In this document: positions 59,161-64,000 of the stretch, piece by piece
Position numbering within the stretch: the first letter of the stretch is position 1
Layout: each line of letters begins with the position of its first letter
From: Solicoccozyma terricola
Taxonomy: Eukaryota; Basidiomycota; Tremellomycetes; Filobasidiales; Piskurozymaceae
NCBI GenBank assembly: GCA_001600875.1
Contig: BCLD01000016.1
Location: 624,715-688,714, forward strand
DNA length: 64,000 nt
Reading direction: 5' to 3'
Made by a program: the position numbers and the translations under genes
Notes under the pieces: model-generated
The model's input: the letters and a program-made list of their open reading frames with translations, nothing else
Told to the model about the DNA's origin: nothing
Database searches by the model: none

Positions 59161-59290
59161 AGGTGTGTATGTATGATGTGTACGATGATGTTACTTGGTT
59201 CGATATGCGACTCTCACGGCATGCTATGCATGTGGGAAAGCATTCTCACGATATTTCCCTACTCACCAGGGTCTGAGGCAATAAGTGCTG
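59131..59290 (-). repeat. Diverged leader of the right recombinase copy
   Basis: Read on the minus strand this matches 43885-44000, including the block CCTCAGACCCTGGTGAG. It carries many transitions and lacks exon 1. Similarity ends near 59290, so this marks the outer right limit of the duplicated unit; the tRNA-like 5' half is not present here. Confidence 0.65.
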
Positions 59291-60000
59291 TGTGTCTAAT
59301 GGTCTACGGTGAGCAGGCAGGGGCTAGGATCGTGATGTTTGTCCTATCATGGTCCAAAGGTCTACAAGGGGAGAGGATCGCCCACAACCAGACCAACATC
59401 GATGAGGCACTGACTGGTGTCAAATGTGGGTGTCTAACAACTACATAAGGCTGGCTTGAAGCCTTGTCACCTTTGTACTTTCCCTTTCCATATTCACCAA
59501 AGAGGTATCATACACTACTAGCCAATCAAGCTCAGCCAGCTTTCACTGATATCCCAGTCAACCTTTACAATCCACCCTTCATCTCATCGAATGCCTCCTT
59601 CACATTGTAACGATCTAACGACGATCGTCACACCCGAGGATAGACGAGTCACTTGACTCTCTATTCGGTATCGGTCAGCGTTCATTGGGGTCTGGATGGA
59701 TTCGGACAGAAGTGGGCGGATCCGCGCGGTGTCATCGTCGTGTGTTCGTGTGTGTGTAAGTGGAGCGTGCTTCACTAAGTGCGTCTACGTTCGAGTGCCT
59801 CTAGGCAATGGTCGGTCGTATAATGCAACGGTCATAAGGGTGTTGCATACAATTGATAATATTGCTCGAGGAAAGAGAGCAATAACTAGAGTACGTACAA
59901 AAGGCTACCTTAAGTATGTAGGACGGACGGGAACGCTTGGCTAATTACCATACCGTCTGGACCATAGTGTTCTAATGCTCTATTGTTCCATAGAGGCCGT
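59291..60000. other. Gene-free relic DNA right of the island
   Basis: No frame with family features or plausible splice chain. Sequence is unique at the resolution of reading by eye. Confidence 0.35.
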
Positions 60001-60160
60001 ATTGGAGATATTGGCGTCGTATTGGACACCTTGGCGTCGTATTGGAGATACTGGTGTCATATTGGAGATACTGGTGTCATATTGGAGATACTGGCATCGT
60101 ATTGGAGATACTGGCATCGTATTGGAGATACTGGCATCATATTGGAGATACTGACGTTCG
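60001..60160. repeat. Minisatellite: eight 20-bp units
   Basis: Units of ATTGGAGATACTGGCATCGT with small variations (TGTCAT, CACC substitutions) are perfectly phased at 20 bp from 60001 to 60160. There is no spacer between units, so this is a tandem repeat and not a CRISPR array. Confidence 0.95.
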
Positions 60161-60337
60161 TGTATGGCCGATCCGAGCTGCCAAGCTACGATAAGGTCGT
60201 AGCACGACTTCAGAACGTAGATTCGAGCCGACTTGTGGGTGGACGAGCGGCGAGAACATGTCTTGGACGAATCCGTCTGCTGGCGACCATGTCTGAGATG
60301 GCGTGAGTCGGTTTAGCCGCTGTCGCCTGACATATGT

Positions 60338-60500
60338 CCATTGTTCGTTGAACAATGGTTGTAGGTGTACGAGCCTAGGTCGGGTCACGCGAATGACGAT
60401 GATAACGGTGCGCGAGTTCATGTTGAATGATGTGGCGCCCCTATCAGATATCCTAGAACGACGGTGAAAGGAGATCGTAACGTGTTCAGAGGAATTCCCG
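60338..60500. repeat. Diverged direct repeat, copy 1, with terminal hairpin
   Basis: Starts at a perfect 9-bp hairpin CCATTGTTC-GTT-GAACAATGG (60338-60358) and runs to CAGAGGAATTCC. A second copy in the same orientation lies at 63846-64000; the two share order and length but differ mostly by transitions. Probably an interspersed repeat or an element end. Confidence 0.7.
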
Positions 60501-60659
60501 TGACACTTGCCAACACTGGAACTCCAAGTGAACTCGATTATTTCAGGGACATCCAAGGATTGCATCATCCTCTTATCGACCTTCATTCTGTAGATAAGGA
60601 ATATGGCTGTTTGCTTGTATTGTGGATAATAGGAGGGGGGATATTTTGGAGTTGATGGG

Positions 60660-61646
60660 ATGATGGAACGATTTGGCAAGGAGTGCAGGGTCACCGCCTG
60701 CCACTGTCTCACCAAGCCATATCAAGACATCTGTGAGTCCAGAGATTTTCCTGTACATGGTGATTCCTCTTGCTTTATATCCAGGGAGGCTGAGAAGAGT
60801 TTGGGAAAGATTGTCAGCCGAGCAAGTTCCCAATCCCTCTACACAGAAGACCTACTTGCCATACCATTCCGGTGGATTGCTCAGGGTTTGATCAGTTTGG
60901 TCGGTTTGATCGGTTTGATCAGTTTGTTCAGTTTGTTGTGTGTCTTGTACCTGTTGTACCTAATAGATACTGTGTTGTGGTACTGCATTGGCAGGATCGT
61001 AACAATGTTCATGGATATGAAACTCAGGAATCTGTGGAAAGAAGACAAGTTTCCTTCTGAAAACTTAGCACAGAGCCGACAGGTTTGGAATAGGATTCAG
61101 ATGGACTCAACTGGAATGAATATCATTGCTGGATTGAGGGCAGATGCAGGCGTGAGTCTGTTGTTGATGGCAAAAGGTCAATGGCTGCTAACAATGCAAA
61201 TGATCTCTGCAGTAGAGATGAATTGGTCAAACTAACAAGGTGTGAAAGACACTCGATTTATCTGGGATTGGCTACCCCGAGTGGTTCTTACACATTAGCA
61301 AGCTACAGCAGCACCAATGTGCACTTGGAGGGTGTGGACATACTCTCATGTACCATCCTCCCCAAGTCAGGAATACGGCAGACCAGTGAGTGAGCTTCAG
61401 ACCTTGGAAAGACAATCCATTATCTAATACTCTTTGTTTGCAGGAGGTGGAAGAGATACATCTCAGTAGCAACCAAAGTTCCTCACGGTGACATCCAGCT
61501 TGGTGATGGCTTGCCACACTTTGCATCATTCCGTTGCCTGGTCTCCATTTTCCGATGTGCAAACTTCCATCCTAACTTAACAAATGCTATATGGAGGACA
61601 ATGTGTTTGACACATGGTGACGAGCAAAAGGATCGAGGATATTGAT
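60660..61646 (+). pseudogene. Unrecognised multi-exon ORF or relic
   Basis: Several open stretches can be joined at good GT-AG sites: EAEKSLGKIVSRASSQSLY and EDLLAIPFRWIAQ (about 60784-60890), MFMDMKLRNLWKEDKFPSEN (about 61005), then RDELVKLTRCERHSIYLGLA (about 61217), TPSGSYTLASYSSTNVHLEG, and RRWKRYISVATKVPHGDIQ (about 61441) to TGA near 61646. Composition looks like real protein. I recognise no family. A minisatellite of GGTTTGATC-like units interrupts it at about 60885-60940, suggesting decay. Confidence 0.4.
60885..60945. repeat. Short tandem repeat of GTTTGATC/GTTTGTTC units
   Basis: About six imperfect 9-10 bp units of the type GGTTTGATCA, inside the unrecognised ORF. Confidence 0.75.
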
Positions 61647-63330
61647 CTATGACAATCCCGCATTCGCGTTCGCTAGACGATGAACATGAGATCTCGTACA
61701 AGGCTGAAGGGGTGAGATTTCCGGACGAGGACGAGGTGATGGTCTTTCGGGCTCCCGGTGAGCGGTGGACGAAGAAAGCGATAGCAGATGATGAATGATC
61801 AGGCCTCTCATAGTTAGATTCAGATCCACCATTAGGGTGAACGAAGTGACAAAGATGACAAGGGAGAAAAAAGAGAGAGAAAGATCGGGCTATGCTGGGT
61901 CGGTGGACAAAAGAGATGAAGTGATTGAGGGGCAAAAAGAGAGAAGAGATCAAGGCCCAAAGAGGTAGCCAATCTCAGGATGGTCGATAGGGTAAAGTGT
62001 TATGTGCAGGCGATGTATACTCCACAGAACTAGGTCTAATACAGGGTCAAGAGAAGGGAAAAGGCCATCTACTGAAGGGTAGGGCTCCCATATATGTACT
62101 CGGGTGTATATCATGTAGCGAGATGAAAAGAGAGAAAAAAGGGATGAGAGATGGAACACCAATGTGGTCCCCAGATTTGGGCCATCAGTGAGAGTGACAG
62201 GGCAGTGTGCTGTCAGTGAGAGTGACTGGGTGGCATCCTGTCAGGTGCTGGTCTTTCTTCGTGGACTTAGCGGCTTTCGGACTCCTCGTATCACGAGATA
62301 GGACTAAAAGGCTTGATCCGAAGAGGACTGCTATGACTGTATTCGGGAACTCACGCAAGTTAGTTTCAGATCTATCCCTATACTCACTATGAACGCTGGG
62401 ATCCGATGATCTAATGTAGTAAGAGTTGTTAGGTAATGAGCCTAAGTCGATATATGATTAGTCGAGATGCGAGTGGCAAATGTAGTGTCGTGGAATGCGA
62501 TGCATTAACAGGGTGAATTACAATAGAGAGAAGAGGTCCNTAAGGGAGCGCTCTTTATAGTAAAACGATAGTAAAGAACAATGAAGAGAGATATCGGATA
62601 GTGGCGATATCTCGAGGTGCGAAAGGAGAATAAGAATGTCTTAACTGTCCTAGAGTAATCCATCGATATCTAGAGAGATCCATCGGTTTCTAGAGATGTC
62701 CGTCGATTGTAAGAGAGATCCGTCGTTTGCAATCGAGGGGCATCGGTTGTAATCGAGGAAGCGCGATTAGTCCAAGAGGCGTAAGAGGAGAGCGAAAGAA
62801 ATAGAGTTAAGTCGAGTAAGGATTCGTATCCCAATCCGGACGTAGACGCATAGGGGCTGAGGCCATATGAGGCCATACGAGAGATGACGTGTCCAGTGTC
62901 GAGTGGATTGGTCGTATCCTTACACATCCATTGGAGCATGAGGATGGTGAATGGTGCTGAGGTGGCCATTGACACGATGATAATCGATGGTGGACGAATA
63001 TCCGTGGAGTGGGGCACCGTGGAACGGTGAGGAGGCGGCCTGAGAAAGGTCGTATCCTTACAGTATGGCGGGTCTTTGCGTTGACGAGCTGCAGGGTCGG
63101 CGGGTGGTCGAACTTTGGCTTGTCATTCGGTGGGCAATCGTTGTTCGAAGGACCGTGGTTGGGTTTGTCGCCGTTATCCTGAGGCTGTCGTTGGTAACTG
63201 ATGTGCTGCATTTGCCACCGGAGACCAGGCTCGCTGTTGATGAGAATCCTCCTGAAGTCTGCTAGAGAGTGGTGCTCTTGTACGGCGAGCGTCAGATGCG
63301 GGGTAAATTCCTCGGCAAAAGCAGACAACA
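61647..63330. other. Relic region with degenerate short repeats
   Basis: A/G-rich stretches (61840-62130); two near-identical 15-mers GGTCGTATCCTTACA at about 62911 and 63047; and a degenerate minisatellite of AGAGAGATCCATCG-like units at 62650-62760. One ambiguous base occurs at 62540. A 198-aa minus-strand frame (62807-63403) is faintly like a retroelement gag but is not called. Confidence 0.4.
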
Positions 63331-63332
63331 AT

Positions 63333-63425
63333 GTTATAGCTTGAGTAACTCTTCCACCATTTTTGCATGCTTGAAGAGACCTGGCTAAACAAATATGCGA
63401 CATTCAGCCTCACCAAAATTGAAGG
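63333..63425 (-). repeat. Isolated fragment of recombinase A
   Basis: AGCTTGAGTAACTCTTCCAC (63332-63351) and the following bases match the right-arm recombinase A exon around 56727-56795 with a few substitutions (GCATGCTTGAAGAG versus GCATCTTTGAAAAG). Only this exon piece is present. It shows that more than one generation of the element has been in this locus. Confidence 0.75.
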
Positions 63426-63845
63426 ATATATGCGCAAAAAGTCTGCTGCAAAATCCCATCACACACCGGTCTCGAACCTTGTAAGAGAATGGTCAACTGA
63501 CACGGGAATATTCTTGAATTTACATCCGCACACTTAACCAAAAAGGCTAAAGGACCGTTCTCTTAATGGTCTTCAACTATTACGCATCCTAAGGGCAAGG
63601 ATAGGGTGGTAAGGGGTAATAACCCTTACACACTGTTGGATGACTCACATTCACAACGCCAAGCTGCGGGAAGGCATCATCATGACATCTCGAGCAGAGT
63701 TGATCCAGCATGATGGTGTACAAGCAGCGAGAGTCTGGTCTTGAGCGAAGCTGGATGGGTTCGAGTAACAGCGGCTACATCTGAGACGGTTTGAGTCCAT
63801 TTATCCATAGTGGAAGGTCGTCGAGCCATCACCATGGTATATGGC

Positions 63846-64000
63846 TATTGTCTTGTCAAACAATGGTTACAGGTGCAAGAGCTTAGTTCAGGTCAGGTGA
63901 ATGACAATGATAATGTGCGAGAGTTATGTGAATGATGTGTTGCCCCTATCTGATATCCTAGAGCGGTGGCGATAGGAGATTGTAGCGTCTCAGAGGAATT
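63846..64000. repeat. Diverged direct repeat, copy 2, running off the window
   Basis: Matches 60338-60500 in order, from the degenerate hairpin (ATTGTCTTGTCAAACAATGG) through GAATGATGTG, CCCCTATCTGATATCCTAGA to CAGAGGAATT at the window end. Confidence 0.7.

Noticed and set aside
60001..60160. CRISPR-like array
   Set aside because: Units are contiguous 20-bp repeats with no spacers, in a eukaryotic genome.

Overview
This is nuclear DNA of an intron-rich basidiomycetous yeast, most likely a Tremellomycete (Cryptococcus/Kwoniella/Tremella-like). Genes carry many 45-90 nt GT-AG introns, splice joins restore known proteins, and the gene set is fungal (SVF1, coronin, NOT3, REV1, Zn2Cys6 activators, a PHO85-type cyclin). 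The class is inferred from gene style, not from a marker gene.

Region 1 (1-42.5 kb) is ordinary euchromatin with single-copy genes on both strands. In order: a 1626-aa zinc-cluster transcription factor (571-6267 +), SVF1 (6422-8714 -), coronin (9055-12261 +), a PCL/PHO80-type cyclin (12796-14995 -) with an unusually long gene-free upstream zone, a decayed amidohydrolase pseudogene (~18.65-19.58 kb), a divergent GNAT acetyltransferase / aldo-keto reductase pair (19748-22364), an MFS sugar transporter (23264-25927 +), REV1 translesion polymerase (26148-30483 +), a GPI-anchored secreted protein (30604-32510 -), a doubtful small ORF, a second zinc-cluster transcription factor (33434-38067 +), a SAM methyltransferase with a histidine-rich insert (38253-39342 +), and the CCR4-NOT subunit NOT3 (39445-42483 -).

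Region 2 (43.6-59.3 kb) is a mobile-element island. Two tandem paralogues of a tyrosine recombinase, read here as the DUF3435 (Starship captain / Crypton-like) family, occupy 44.0-51.7 kb, with a coiled-coil ORF antisense between them. The block is then repeated in inverted orientation: a 5876-bp arm at 44418-50293 matches 51849-57300 plus 58706-59129, around a 1555-bp single-copy core. Both recombinase genes are broken, mostly by changes expected from CpG deamination. A tRNA-Thr-like 5' half and a pair of overlapping inverted repeats lie at the left border.

The 100-N gap at 57301-57400 is flanked by the same 1305 bp on both sides, so that part of the island is probably an assembly artefact. 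Two ambiguous n calls and a 26-nt homopolymer are also mirrored between the arms, so the palindrome itself needs long-read confirmation.

Region 3 (59.3-64 kb) is a graveyard of relics: a 20-bp minisatellite, an unrecognised multi-exon ORF, a recombinase fragment, and a diverged direct repeat at 60.3 and 63.85 kb.
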